Below, piece after piece: positions 25,567 to 33,613 of a stretch of DNA of 39,798 nt. Position 1 is the first letter of the stretch. Each line of letters starts with the position of its first letter. Position numbers and translations under genes: made by a program. Source of the DNA: an uncultured Treponema sp. (GTDB lineage Bacteria; Spirochaetota; Spirochaetia; Treponematales; Treponemataceae). The stretch covers positions 1 to 39,798 of the forward strand of contig CAJPOL010000004.1 in assembly GCA_905372265.1 (NCBI GenBank), given 5' to 3'. The notes beneath the pieces were generated by a model, which saw nothing but the letters and a program-made list of their open reading frames with translations, was not told where the DNA came from and made no database searches.

Positions 25567-26379
25567 ATGCTGAGCAGTTTCCATACTCACACCTATCTTT
25601 GCAAACATGCCGAAGGAACCCCGCTTGATTATGTACAGCAGGCTGCGGAGGAAGGCTGTTCCGCTCTCGGCTTTTCGGATCACTGTCCCTACCCCAATGA
25701 TGACATGTGGCTGTTTTGCCGGATGTCGGCCGCAGACATACCATTTTATAAAAAACTGGTTGATGAAGCAAAAAAAGACGCGCCTTTTCCCGTCTATTTC
25801 GGTTTTGAGTGTGAATGGGAACCGCAGTATCTAGGCTGGTTTAAAGACACGCTTATCGGAACATACGGAGCGGAGTTCTTGGTTCTCGGCTCTCACTGGC
25901 TGCCTGACGGAGGCGCCTATGAATATGCCCCGGCAATAACGGACAAGCGCATGACAAACCGCTATATCGATTTTACAATCAAAGCGATGCGGTCGGGTAT
26001 TTATGCATTTTTAGCGCATCCTGACTTATTTTTGAGCAGCAGAACCTCCATCGATTCAGACTGCCGCGCATGGATGGAAGCGCTTATCGATGCGGCTATT
26101 GATTTACAATTACCGTTGGAAATAAACGGCTACGGCCTATTCAAGGCAACGATCGAGCGTGATTACGGAGAAGATTATCAATATCCGGTAAAAGCCTTTT
26201 GGGAATTGGCCGCGCAAAAAGGAGCCCGTATTATCTGTAACTCCGATGCGCATCAGATTGACCACGTATTGGCAGGAGCACGGACGGCGGTCCGCTATGC
26301 GGAACAGCTTGGCATTACCGTATGCGATACTGCCGAAGCGCTTGGCTTTGCCCGGCTGAAACCCGACAGTGAACACTGA
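25567..26379 (+). CDS. hisK: PHP-domain phosphoesterase, histidinol-phosphatase-like
   Basis: 270 residues, the usual length of HisK/HolPase proteins of the PHP superfamily, which use three metal ions to remove phosphate. Metal motifs are HTHTYLCKH (H6, H8, H14), GFSDHCP, FGFECEWEPQY (Glu), AHPDLF and ICNSDAHQ. Histidinol phosphate is the textbook substrate, but no other histidine genes are in the window and many treponemes do not make histidine, so another phosphoester may be the real substrate. It is divergent from mrcA, with 125 bp between the starts. The stop overlaps the acylphosphatase start. Confidence 0.88.
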   Translation: MLSSFHTHTYLCKHAEGTPLDYVQQAAEEGCSALGFSDHCPYPNDDMWLFCRMSAADIPFYKKLVDEAKKDAPFPVYFGFECEWEPQYLGWFKDTLIGTYGAEFLVLGSHWLPDGGAYEYAPAITDKRMTNRYIDFTIKAMRSGIYAFLAHPDLFLSSRTSIDSDCRAWMEALIDAAIDLQLPLEINGYGLFKATIERDYGEDYQYPVKAFWELAAQKGARIICNSDAHQIDHVLAGARTAVRYAEQLGITVCDTAEALGFARLKPDSEH

Positions 26380-26668
26380 ATGCGCATCCGGCACGGAAAA
26401 GAAAGCCGCCCGTGCCTTTGCATACGGAAGAGTCCAAGGGGTCGGTTTCCGCTATTGGGTATTACACAATGCGCTTGAGCTTGGCGTAACCGGCTGGGTT
26501 CAAAACTGTCCCGATTATTCGGTAGAAATATATGCCGAAGCGGAATCGTCGGTATTATATACGTTTTTTGATATAATACAAAACAACCACCCCCGTGCAT
26601 ACATCAGCCGCTTTACCGTACATGCCGTACCATATGAGGGGCATGCCTCTTTTGAAATCCGTTATTAG
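26369..26668 (+). CDS. acyP: Acylphosphatase
   Basis: 99 residues from a GTG start at 26369 that overlaps the 3' end of the PHP gene, so translation is coupled. The enzyme hydrolyses acyl phosphates such as carbamoyl phosphate and 1,3-bisphosphoglycerate in the cytosol. The signature GRVQGVGFRYW carries the phosphate-binding Arg. GVTGWVQNCPDYSVEIYAE carries the catalytic Asn. The first ~11 residues precede the conserved domain, so the true start could be a little later, but no other good start codon lies in frame. Convergent with recO, 12 bp apart. Confidence 0.9.
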   Translation: MNTECASGTEKKAARAFAYGRVQGVGFRYWVLHNALELGVTGWVQNCPDYSVEIYAEAESSVLYTFFDIIQNNHPRAYISRFTVHAVPYEGHASFEIRY

Positions 26669-26680
26669 AGCGCAGGTATA

Positions 26681-27469
26681 TTACAAAAGACTGGCGCCGG
26701 TTTGCAAGGTTTTAAGGGCGCCGCCGATCATTTTTTCCGTTAAAAAAAAGAGAAAACGTTTTAATTCTCCGTAAGCGGCAGGCGTAAGCGGTAAGCGGCG
26801 CGAATAGCCGGGAGGCTGTTCACTAACAGCATACAGATAGCCAAGCGACTCGGCGGACAGCAAAAAGGTATACGCATCAGAACCGCGGCAAGCGGTACAA
26901 AAACAGGCGTCTTCCGCAGGGCTGTACACGGCACACGCTGTAGATACTCCGGCATATCTTCCATCCTGTCCTTCCTGTTCCGTCAATCCGGCGCCGCAAT
27001 GTCCGCAATGGAATATATCCGGAGCGGTGCCTGCGGTTTTGATAAGCCGCCATAAAAACCGCAAAAGCCCGCGTTTGCACCCATCATCATCGGAAATACA
27101 GAGACCGTCTAAAAAGGCATTGATAAGCCGCCACTCAACGGTGCCGAACAGTTTAATGGTAATTTCACTGCAAACAGCGGCGCACCACGTCCGCACAAGA
27201 CTTTCCCGCAGCTCCATCCGATACGCGCTGACGGCAAAATCAGTTATTTTATTCGAATTTTTTATAGGATTTGAGTAGAGCCATACCCGCCCTGTCTGAT
27301 AGGCTGCGGCCATCCCCCGCAGTTTACTCCGCGCGCCGCCGAAAAGCGTTGCAGAGACCAGTAAACATCCCTGCTCATGCGGCGTCAACAATAGCACATT
27401 GCGATGCTCTTTTGTAAAGTGCTGTGATGAAAGAACAAGGGCATCCGTATTCCATGATCGGCTACTCAT
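26681..27469 (-). CDS. recO: DNA repair protein RecO
   Basis: 262 residues. RecO anneals single strands and loads RecA at gaps with RecR. The N-terminal OB-fold (about 1-80) starts with the typical SWNTDALVLSSQHFTKEHRNVLLLTPHEQG and continues LFGGARSKLRGMAAAYQTGRVWLYSN. The middle helical bundle is followed by a zinc knuckle CGHCG (about 175) with CTAC about 35 residues later. Family similarity is low overall, as is usual for RecO, but order and motifs fit. The upstream 73 bp contain the asnS terminator; no clear promoter or Shine-Dalgarno is visible before the ATG. Confidence 0.88.
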   Translation of the reverse strand: MSSRSWNTDALVLSSQHFTKEHRNVLLLTPHEQGCLLVSATLFGGARSKLRGMAAAYQTGRVWLYSNPIKNSNKITDFAVSAYRMELRESLVRTWCAAVCSEITIKLFGTVEWRLINAFLDGLCISDDDGCKRGLLRFLWRLIKTAGTAPDIFHCGHCGAGLTEQEGQDGRYAGVSTACAVYSPAEDACFCTACRGSDAYTFLLSAESLGYLYAVSEQPPGYSRRLPLTPAAYGELKRFLFFLTEKMIGGALKTLQTGASLL

Positions 27470-27489
27470 TATTTTTGCTCACAGCGGCC

Positions 27490-27544
27490 AAAAAAGACTG
27501 CCCTCCCGGCATGGTGCAGACAGCCGGATAATCTATATCCGGCT
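27490..27544 (-). terminator. asnS terminator region
   Basis: On the minus strand a perfect 9-bp stem AGCCGGATA/TATCCGGCT (27522-27544, loop of 5) overlaps the asnS stop codon. A second, weaker hairpin with GCAG/CTGC arms then leads into a run of six T (27490-27495). The second part has the shape of an intrinsic terminator. Confidence 0.45.
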
Positions 27545-28964
27545 AAAATTCGGCGGATTTTGGAGTCCGCGGGAACGGAATAACATCGCGGATATTCGTC
27601 ATACCGGTAATATATAACAGGAGCCGTTCAAAGCCAAGTCCGAACCCCGAATGAGGCACTGTTCCATATCGCCGTAAATCCAAATACCACCAGTAATCTT
27701 TTATATCAAGACCGAGCTCGGTAATGCGGGATTCGAGCGCTGCAAGGTTTTCTTCACGTTCCGAACCGCCGATAATTTCACCTAAGGCAGGTACGAGCAT
27801 ATCCATTGCCCGCACCGTTTTTCCGTCTTCATTTTGCTTCATATAGAAAGCTTTTATTTCTTTCGGATAATCGGTTACAATAACCGGCCCCTTAAACACT
27901 TCATCGGTCAAGTACTTTTCATGCTCGCTCTGGAGATCGCACCCCCAATAGGGTTTAAATTCAAATACAGATGCTTTTTTCTCCAGTAGTTTGACAGCTT
28001 CGGTATAGCTTATCCGAGTAAAGGGCGTCTGTATAACATGCTCTACCGTATCGATTAAGCCCGGCTTAACGTGCGTATCAAAAAATTTCAGATCGCTATA
28101 GCAATGGGTAATTGCCCATTTTAAGAGATAGACAATGAATTCTTCCGCTAATTCCATATTATCTTCAAGCCGGAAAAAAGCCATCTCCGGTTCTATCATC
28201 CAAAATTCCGAAAGATGACGGGTCGTATTTGAGTTTTCCGCGCGGAATGTCGGACCAAAGGTGTAGACTCTGGAAAGAGCCGTTGCATAGGTTTCTGCCT
28301 CAAGCTGTCCGGAGACCGTCAAATTCGCTTCTTTTTCAAAAAAATCCTGCTTGTAGTCGATTGTGAATGTTTCAGGATCGGCTTTATCGCGCAGCGCTTT
28401 TCTTACAACCTCCTGCATATTGAGTGTTGTTACATGAAACATCTCGCCCGCTCCTTCGCAATCGGAAGCGGTGATAAGCGGGGTATGCACATACTGAAAT
28501 CCGCGCTCCCGGAAAAAGCTGTGCACAGCAAACGCCATCTGGCTGCGCATACGGGCAACAGCGCCGAATGTATTGGTACGCGCCCGTAAATGGGCAATTT
28601 CACGTAAAAATTCAAAACTGTGCCGCTTTTTTTGCAGCGGAAAGGTTTCGGCGGGCGCTTCTCCGTAAACAAATACCGTGTGAGCGGCAATTTCCACTGC
28701 TTGACCCGATGCAGGGGATTTAATCAATGCGCCGGTTGCACGGACTGACGCACCGGTCGTAATCCTACTTAATTCTTTTTCCGTCTGCGCATCCAGTCCT
28801 TTATCGCGATCAAAAGTCAGTTGAATCGAATCAATACACGATCCGTCATTTACCTGAATAAAAATAAGATTTTTGGTCTCGCGTTTCGTACGCACCCAAC
28901 CGTAAACGGTAATCTCTTCTCCGTTGGGATTCCGTGTTAGAATATCTTTTATTAATGGTATCAT
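27543..28964 (-). CDS. asnS: Asparaginyl-tRNA synthetase
   Basis: 473 residues, full length. It charges tRNA-Asn with asparagine. The N-terminal OB anticodon-binding domain (VYGWVRTKRETKNLIFIQVNDGS) is followed by the class II core. Motif 2 is FRAENSNTTRHLSEFWMIEPEMAF and motif 3 is GFGLGFERLLLYITGM, ending NIRDVIPFPRTPKSAEF. The FRAENSNTTRH form of motif 2 separates AsnRS from AspRS and LysRS. It starts 16 bp after the apt stop on the same strand, so apt-asnS form an operon. AGGA lies 12 nt before the ATG. Confidence 0.96.
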   Translation of the reverse strand: MIPLIKDILTRNPNGEEITVYGWVRTKRETKNLIFIQVNDGSCIDSIQLTFDRDKGLDAQTEKELSRITTGASVRATGALIKSPASGQAVEIAAHTVFVYGEAPAETFPLQKKRHSFEFLREIAHLRARTNTFGAVARMRSQMAFAVHSFFRERGFQYVHTPLITASDCEGAGEMFHVTTLNMQEVVRKALRDKADPETFTIDYKQDFFEKEANLTVSGQLEAETYATALSRVYTFGPTFRAENSNTTRHLSEFWMIEPEMAFFRLEDNMELAEEFIVYLLKWAITHCYSDLKFFDTHVKPGLIDTVEHVIQTPFTRISYTEAVKLLEKKASVFEFKPYWGCDLQSEHEKYLTDEVFKGPVIVTDYPKEIKAFYMKQNEDGKTVRAMDMLVPALGEIIGGSEREENLAALESRITELGLDIKDYWWYLDLRRYGTVPHSGFGLGFERLLLYITGMTNIRDVIPFPRTPKSAEF

Positions 28965-28980
28965 TTTAAACTAGTATCCT

Positions 28981-29511
28981 CTATTCACTGTCGTATGCAA
29001 TCAATGTTTTGACCGGTAAATCGCCGATTAGCTTTTCATAGTGTAAAAACGGCAAACCGATAATACCGCAGAAACCGATAACTTCGGCGCCGCCTTCATT
29101 TAACACGCGCCGCGCTGCATTCAGCGTTCCGCCGGTCGCGATCAAATCGTCAAGCAATAATATCCGCTGTCCTTTTTGAACATCAGAGGCATGAACTTCA
29201 ATAGTCGCCTCTCCATATTCAAGCGAATAGGAGCATGCATATGTTTTGCCCGGTAATTTTCCTTTTTTTCTGATTAAAATCAGCGGTATACCGAGCCTAT
29301 CGGCAAAGGGAGCGGCGAAAATAAAGCCTCGCGATTCAATAGCAGCCACTGCATCGATTTTTTCATCTTTATAAAAACCGGTCAATGTATCAAGACAATA
29401 ATGAAATGCCTCAGGATTAACGAGCAGTCCTGTAATATCATAATACAAAATACCTTTTTTGGGAAAATCCGGTACTTTACGAACAGCCTTGTCTATAAGG
29501 GGGTCTTTCAT
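28981..29511 (-). CDS. apt: Adenine phosphoribosyltransferase
   Basis: 176 residues. It makes AMP from adenine and PRPP, a salvage step that matters in treponemes, which have limited purine synthesis. The PRPP-binding motif LLLDDLIATGGTLNAA is intact. The N-terminal VPDFPKKGILYYDITGLL, AIESRGFIFAAPFA and RKKGKLPGKT segments are characteristic of APRT. The first ATG is used. No Shine-Dalgarno is present, and a good -10 box ends 6 nt upstream, so the mRNA is probably leaderless. It heads the apt-asnS operon. Confidence 0.95.
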   Translation of the reverse strand: MKDPLIDKAVRKVPDFPKKGILYYDITGLLVNPEAFHYCLDTLTGFYKDEKIDAVAAIESRGFIFAAPFADRLGIPLILIRKKGKLPGKTYACSYSLEYGEATIEVHASDVQKGQRILLLDDLIATGGTLNAARRVLNEGGAEVIGFCGIIGLPFLHYEKLIGDLPVKTLIAYDSE

Positions 29512-29517
29512 AGCGTT

Positions 29518-29546
29518 ATTCTAACTTTACCCACTGTAATAGTCAA
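29518..29546 (-). promoter_or_regulatory. Promoter of apt-asnS, leaderless geometry
   Basis: On the minus strand TTGACT (29541-29546), a 17-nt spacer and TAGAAT (29518-29523), then AACGCT and the ATG at 29511. There is no room for a leader or ribosome binding site. Confidence 0.7.
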
Positions 29547-29581
29547 GGACAAACCGATTTTGTGTTTTGGGTTTCAGCATG

Positions 29582-29607
29582 CAAGGCGCTCCGTTTGGAG
29601 CACCTTG
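29582..29607 (-). terminator. Stem-loop terminator after the IdeS-like protease gene
   Basis: An 11-bp stem, CAAGGCGCTCC (29582-29592) with GGAGCACCTTG (29597-29607), closed by a 4-nt loop and containing one G-T wobble. It lies 17 nt after the protease stop and before the apt promoter. No long T-run on the minus strand, so efficiency is uncertain. Confidence 0.5.
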
Positions 29608-29623
29608 TTTATAAAGGAGGGGT

Positions 29624-31465
29624 TTAGGGGTGCTCGGCAAACCACTTATCAAACAAGTCCTGACCGACATCCAGTGTAGTTACTTGGCCGACATACCTAT
29701 CTTGCACAAAATTATTTACGCCGTAGTTAAATAAATATGGTTTACCTTCTTTGTAGTAGATTCCATACGGGAATATTCTATTTTCTTTAAAATTATTATC
29801 AACAACGTAGATAGCGATAATATTTTCTTCTTCATCAAAGGCAGCACCCCAAAGCGTTATGGCATGAGCATAATCATTTTTGCCTTTTGAACCCCATATG
29901 TCTATCCCGATTGCTTTCTTAGACTTGAGAGCCTTAGATATTATTTCATTAAAACTGGTTTTATCATACACAGTTTCTCTTTTAATAGGTGTATTTTCCT
30001 TGTTAAAAATGTCTTTGAACAAGGCAGGGCCTTCAAATGCAGGCTTATCTTTTCTTGATATATTTGCATTACCATACAGATACCATGCAAGTCCGCTTAT
30101 AATATAATCTCGCAATTTACCATTATGAGCTTTTAGTCTGAAAGCGTTTGCTATATTACTTTTCTCTTTTTCTTTTTCTGTGGGAAGCTCTCTTTTGTAG
30201 TAGTGGACGTATTGAGCTTTTTCTGCTTGCGATTTATGCTGTATGTATCTGTCTATGTTCTCTTTATTCTGTACGAACCACCACTGCAGCAAATTGGAAG
30301 CGGTTTTAGCCCAGCATTGATTTCCGTCCGCACCTTCCGGAGCGGATATTCCCAAAAGAGAGACTTTTCTGTTATTAAACCATTTTGTAGTAGTACTTTC
30401 ATTCCACCAAAAAATCTTATTATCATCCCAATAAACTTTCTTTTCACCGCCATAAACAGGAATTTTTTCTTTTTCAGTATCTGTTGGCTCACCTATTCCA
30501 TCTACCCATTCTATTGTTACGGCCGGATTCTTGTTCTCTTCCTGAATAACTTTTACCTCGAGTTTTTCTCCGTCAGCATTTTTGATCTCTTGATTGGATT
30601 CATTCTTGAAGTTAATATAGGCAATCCGCTTCCATACGGTTTTATTTTGAGCAGCTTTTAGGTATATTGTATCTTCCTCTTCGCTTGTAGTGTTATCTTT
30701 ACGATCAAAACGCAGCCAATCACTCTCTTCCCCGACAATTTTAGGAGTATATGAAAGTTTGCCATGGAGCGTTTTTATTGTAAAAGTTAGTTCCGATTCA
30801 CCGCTCCCGCTTGTAACTTCTTTTATTGTCAGCCCAATCGAGGGACTCTGTTTTACGGTAATAGTAACCGTCTTTGTAATCTCGGGCTTGCTTTGGGACT
30901 TTATGCTTATGGTAACAACACCTTCCGATTGGGCAGTTACTGTTCCATCGCTTGAAACAAACACTTTGTCATTATCTTTGGAGTAGGTCAGCTCTTTATT
31001 CGTTGCATCATCAGGCTGTGCTTTTGCTTTGATAGTATAGGTTTCACCAATAAATAAAGAGGCAGGGACTGCTTCTTCAAATATAATTCCCGTAACGGGA
31101 ACCGGTTCCGGTGTAACGGTAACGTTGACTGTTCTTTGTACGCCGTTTGCCGCCTTTACCGTAATGACGGCATTACCGACTTCCTTCCCTGTAATCACTC
31201 CCGCTTCGTCTACGGAAGCGATGTTATCGGCACTTGACGAAAACGTAAGTTTTTTATCCGATGCATTTACAGGCAAAACTTTTACCCGTAATTGTTTTGT
31301 GTCTGCTTTTACGAGGGAAATAGTCGAAGTGTTGTAGACATTAATCGCCTTGACATCTACGGGGGCGCTATGTCCGGATTCCAGCTTTGCTACGAGATTG
31401 TTTTTGCACGATAAGAACAGAACCAGTACTGTTAATACCGTAAAAATAAGCTTATTTTTCTTCAT
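29624..31465 (-). CDS. Lipoprotein with Big2 Ig-like domains and IdeS-type (C66) cysteine protease domain
   Basis: 613 residues. The signal peptide ends in the lipobox FLSC (Cys20), so a surface or periplasmic lipoprotein is expected. Residues ~35-118 and ~122-206 are two Big2 Ig-like domains, each ending in the typical GNAVITVKA or GVVTISIKS strand. Residues ~207-310 resemble a BACON-type beta domain. The C-terminal ~260 residues align by eye with Streptococcus IdeS/Mac. GNQCWAKTASNLLQWWFVQN (Cys384) matches the catalytic-Cys helix. DYAHAITLWGAAFD (His534) and AIYVVDNN (Asp556) match the His and Asp segments, and the final TLDVGQD matches the IdeS end. IdeS cuts IgG, and T. denticola dentipain has the same plan. 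The natural substrate here is unknown. SD AAGGAGG lies 5 nt before the ATG. Confidence 0.85.
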   Translation of the reverse strand: MKKNKLIFTVLTVLVLFLSCKNNLVAKLESGHSAPVDVKAINVYNTSTISLVKADTKQLRVKVLPVNASDKKLTFSSSADNIASVDEAGVITGKEVGNAVITVKAANGVQRTVNVTVTPEPVPVTGIIFEEAVPASLFIGETYTIKAKAQPDDATNKELTYSKDNDKVFVSSDGTVTAQSEGVVTISIKSQSKPEITKTVTITVKQSPSIGLTIKEVTSGSGESELTFTIKTLHGKLSYTPKIVGEESDWLRFDRKDNTTSEEEDTIYLKAAQNKTVWKRIAYINFKNESNQEIKNADGEKLEVKVIQEENKNPAVTIEWVDGIGEPTDTEKEKIPVYGGEKKVYWDDNKIFWWNESTTTKWFNNRKVSLLGISAPEGADGNQCWAKTASNLLQWWFVQNKENIDRYIQHKSQAEKAQYVHYYKRELPTEKEKEKSNIANAFRLKAHNGKLRDYIISGLAWYLYGNANISRKDKPAFEGPALFKDIFNKENTPIKRETVYDKTSFNEIISKALKSKKAIGIDIWGSKGKNDYAHAITLWGAAFDEEENIIAIYVVDNNFKENRIFPYGIYYKEGKPYLFNYGVNNFVQDRYVGQVTTLDVGQDLFDKWFAEHP

Positions 31466-31487
31466 GGCGGCCTCCTTAAAACCAATT

Positions 31488-31517
31488 AGTTTACTAAATT
31501 TTTTGCCAAACTGTCAA
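31488..31517 (-). promoter_or_regulatory. Promoter of the IdeS-like protease gene
   Basis: On the minus strand TTGACA (31512-31517), an 18-nt spacer and TAAACT (31488-31493). The start would lie near 31481, giving a short leader with Shine-Dalgarno AAGGAGG (31471-31477). Confidence 0.75.
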
Positions 31518-31534
31518 GATGGTTTTCAAATTTA

Positions 31535-31551
31535 TTTCAGGAATACTGAAA
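31535..31551. promoter_or_regulatory. Palindrome midway between divergent protease and alaS promoters
   Basis: TTTCAG-GAATA-CTGAAA, a perfect 6-bp dyad with a 5-nt centre. It lies 18 bp from the protease -35 box and 9 bp from the alaS -35 box. Its right half reads TACTGAAA, identical to the right arm of the dyad at 7684-7691. Confidence 0.5.
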
Positions 31552-31559
31552 GCAGCCCC

Positions 31560-31589
31560 TTGACAGATTAACGGGCTTTTTTCTACTAT
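31560..31589 (+). promoter_or_regulatory. Promoter of alaS, leaderless geometry
   Basis: TTGACA (31560-31565), an 18-nt spacer and TACTAT (31584-31589), then 8 nt and the ATG at 31598. No ribosome binding site. TATATT at 31587-31592 is an alternative -10 box but gives a 21-nt spacer. Confidence 0.6.
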
Positions 31590-31597
31590 ATTTAACC

Positions 31598-33400
31598 ATG
31601 AATAAGAATATTACAGCTGATGAACTGCGTTCAAAGTATATTTCATTCTTTAAGAGCAAAAATCATACTGAAATTTCAGGTAAGTCGGTAATCCCCGAAA
31701 ATGACCCGACGGTTCTTTTTACGACAGCAGGAATGCACCCGCTTGTTCCCTATCTGATGGGCGAGCCGCATCCTGCAGGAACACGGCTGACCGATTATCA
31801 AAAATGCATCCGCACCGGAGATATCGATGCGGTCGGCGATGCTTCGCATCTTACTTTCTTTGAGATGCTGGGAAACTGGTCGTTAGGCGACTATTTTAAA
31901 AAAGAAGCAATTGAATACAGCTTTGAGTTTCTCACAAGCCCGCAGTATCTCAATATACCGGTAGAATTGCTGTCAGTGACGGTTTTTGCCGGAGATAACG
32001 AGGTTCCCCGCGATACCGAATCAGCGGACATTTGGGAACGGCTCGGCATCCCAAGAGAACGAATCCATTTTTTACCCCGCGAGGATAACTGGTGGGGACC
32101 GGCAGGCGAAACAGGGCCGTGCGGACCTGATAGCGAAATGTTTATCGACACGGGAAAAACCGCGTGCGGCGCCGAATGCCGACCCGGATGTCACTGCGGA
32201 AAATATGTAGAAATTTGGAATGACGTTTTTATGCAGTACCGCAAAAACAAAGACGGTTCCTATGAAGTCATGCAGCGCCGCTGTGTCGATACCGGCATGG
32301 GTATTGAACGTACCGTTGCTATGCTGCAGGGAAAAAAATCGGTCTACGAAACGGAAATTTTTACCCCGCTTATCAAAAGCGTAGAACAGCTTTCCAACTA
32401 TCGGTACGGTACGGAAGAAGAAAAAGATGTTTCCGTACGCATTATCTGCGACCATGTACGCGCCGCCTCTTTTATTTTAGGAGATCCCAAAGCGGTTCTG
32501 CCCTCCAATGTAGGTGCAGGGTATGTTCTCCGGCGTATCATCAGACGGGCGGTGCGCCACGGCAGAAAGCTCGGCATTGAAGGCGGTTTTTTGGCGATTC
32601 CGGCGCAAGCCGTTATTGAACAATATAAAAACGCCTATCCTGAATTGAAAGAAAAAGAGCCGGTCATTACCGCAGAGCTAAAAGCCGAAGAAGCACGATT
32701 CCTTGAAACGCTGAAAAAAGGAGAGGCGGAATACGAAAAAATGAAGCCGAACCTTTTGAAAAATCCTAAAAAGATTATTCCGGGACGGCTCGCATTTAAA
32801 CTGTACGATACCTACGGTTTCCCCATAGAATTAACTGAGGAGCTTGCTCATGAATCGGGATTAACCGTTGATAGAGCGGAATTTGATGAGGCGTTTAAAA
32901 AGCATCAAGAATGTTCCCGTGCAGGCAGCGAACAGGTCTTTAAGGGCGGTCTTGCCGATCATTCCGAACAGACCACTGCATACCATACGGCAACCCACTT
33001 GCTGCATAAAGCCCTCCGTATGGTGCTCGGCGATCATGTTGAACAAAAAGGCTCCAATATCACGGCAGAGCGGCTCCGCTTTGACTTTTCGCATCCGAAG
33101 CCGATGACCGCTGAAGAAAAAGCCGAAGTTGAACGGATTGTCAATGAACAAATTCAAGCGGATCTTCCCGTTACAATGGAAATCTTGCCGCTTGAAGAAG
33201 CCAAAAAAGCCGGAGCAATGGCGCTGTTCGGTGAAAAATATGAAGAAACAGTAAAAGTATACTCAATCGGCGCTTTTTCAAAAGAAGTGTGCGGCGGGCC
33301 TCATGTAGAACACACTGCGGTATTAGGACACTTTTCAATTCAGAAAGAACAGTCTTCATCGGCAGGGATCAGACGGATTCGCGCTGTGCTTCAAAAATAA
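31598..33400 (+). CDS. alaS: Alanyl-tRNA synthetase, short spirochaetal form
   Basis: 600 residues, against about 870 in most bacteria. The class II catalytic core is complete (FFKSKNHTEISGKSVIPENDPTVLFTTAGM at the start, then GPCGPDSEMF). A Cys-rich insertion CGAECRPGCHCGKY may bind metal. The editing domain has H463-TAT-H467 and C565-GGP-H569 as zinc ligands. The C-terminal C-Ala oligomerisation/tRNA-elbow domain is absent: the frame ends with RIRAVLQK and a terminator follows 90 bp later. From memory the Borrelia and other Treponema enzymes are similarly short, so this is a lineage trait and not a broken gene. It probably acts as a monomer. Confidence 0.95.
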   Translation: MNKNITADELRSKYISFFKSKNHTEISGKSVIPENDPTVLFTTAGMHPLVPYLMGEPHPAGTRLTDYQKCIRTGDIDAVGDASHLTFFEMLGNWSLGDYFKKEAIEYSFEFLTSPQYLNIPVELLSVTVFAGDNEVPRDTESADIWERLGIPRERIHFLPREDNWWGPAGETGPCGPDSEMFIDTGKTACGAECRPGCHCGKYVEIWNDVFMQYRKNKDGSYEVMQRRCVDTGMGIERTVAMLQGKKSVYETEIFTPLIKSVEQLSNYRYGTEEEKDVSVRIICDHVRAASFILGDPKAVLPSNVGAGYVLRRIIRRAVRHGRKLGIEGGFLAIPAQAVIEQYKNAYPELKEKEPVITAELKAEEARFLETLKKGEAEYEKMKPNLLKNPKKIIPGRLAFKLYDTYGFPIELTEELAHESGLTVDRAEFDEAFKKHQECSRAGSEQVFKGGLADHSEQTTAYHTATHLLHKALRMVLGDHVEQKGSNITAERLRFDFSHPKPMTAEEKAEVERIVNEQIQADLPVTMEILPLEEAKKAGAMALFGEKYEETVKVYSIGAFSKEVCGGPHVEHTAVLGHFSIQKEQSSSAGIRRIRAVLQK

Positions 33401-33489
33401 CGGCGTTTATCATTAACATACAAAAGTTTTTGACGGTTGCCAGTAACCGAAGACTTATTTGTTTGTTTAATGAAGTGTTTTTTTAACCG

Positions 33490-33527
33490 ATTGCTAAAGT
33501 CCCCATAGGGGCTTTAGCAATTTTATT
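33490..33527 (+). terminator. Intrinsic terminator of alaS
   Basis: ATTGCTAAAG, a bulged T and CCCC pair with GGGG-CTTTAGCAAT around an ATA loop (33490-33521). TTTATTA follows. A 14-bp stem with T-rich tail, about 90 nt after the alaS stop. Confidence 0.85.
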
Positions 33528-33613
33528 ATACGGCTTGGGATAAAAAGTCTCTAAACCATATTCGGATTTAAAGGCTTTGCGATTATTTTAATCAAAAATG
33601 AAAGAGGACATCC

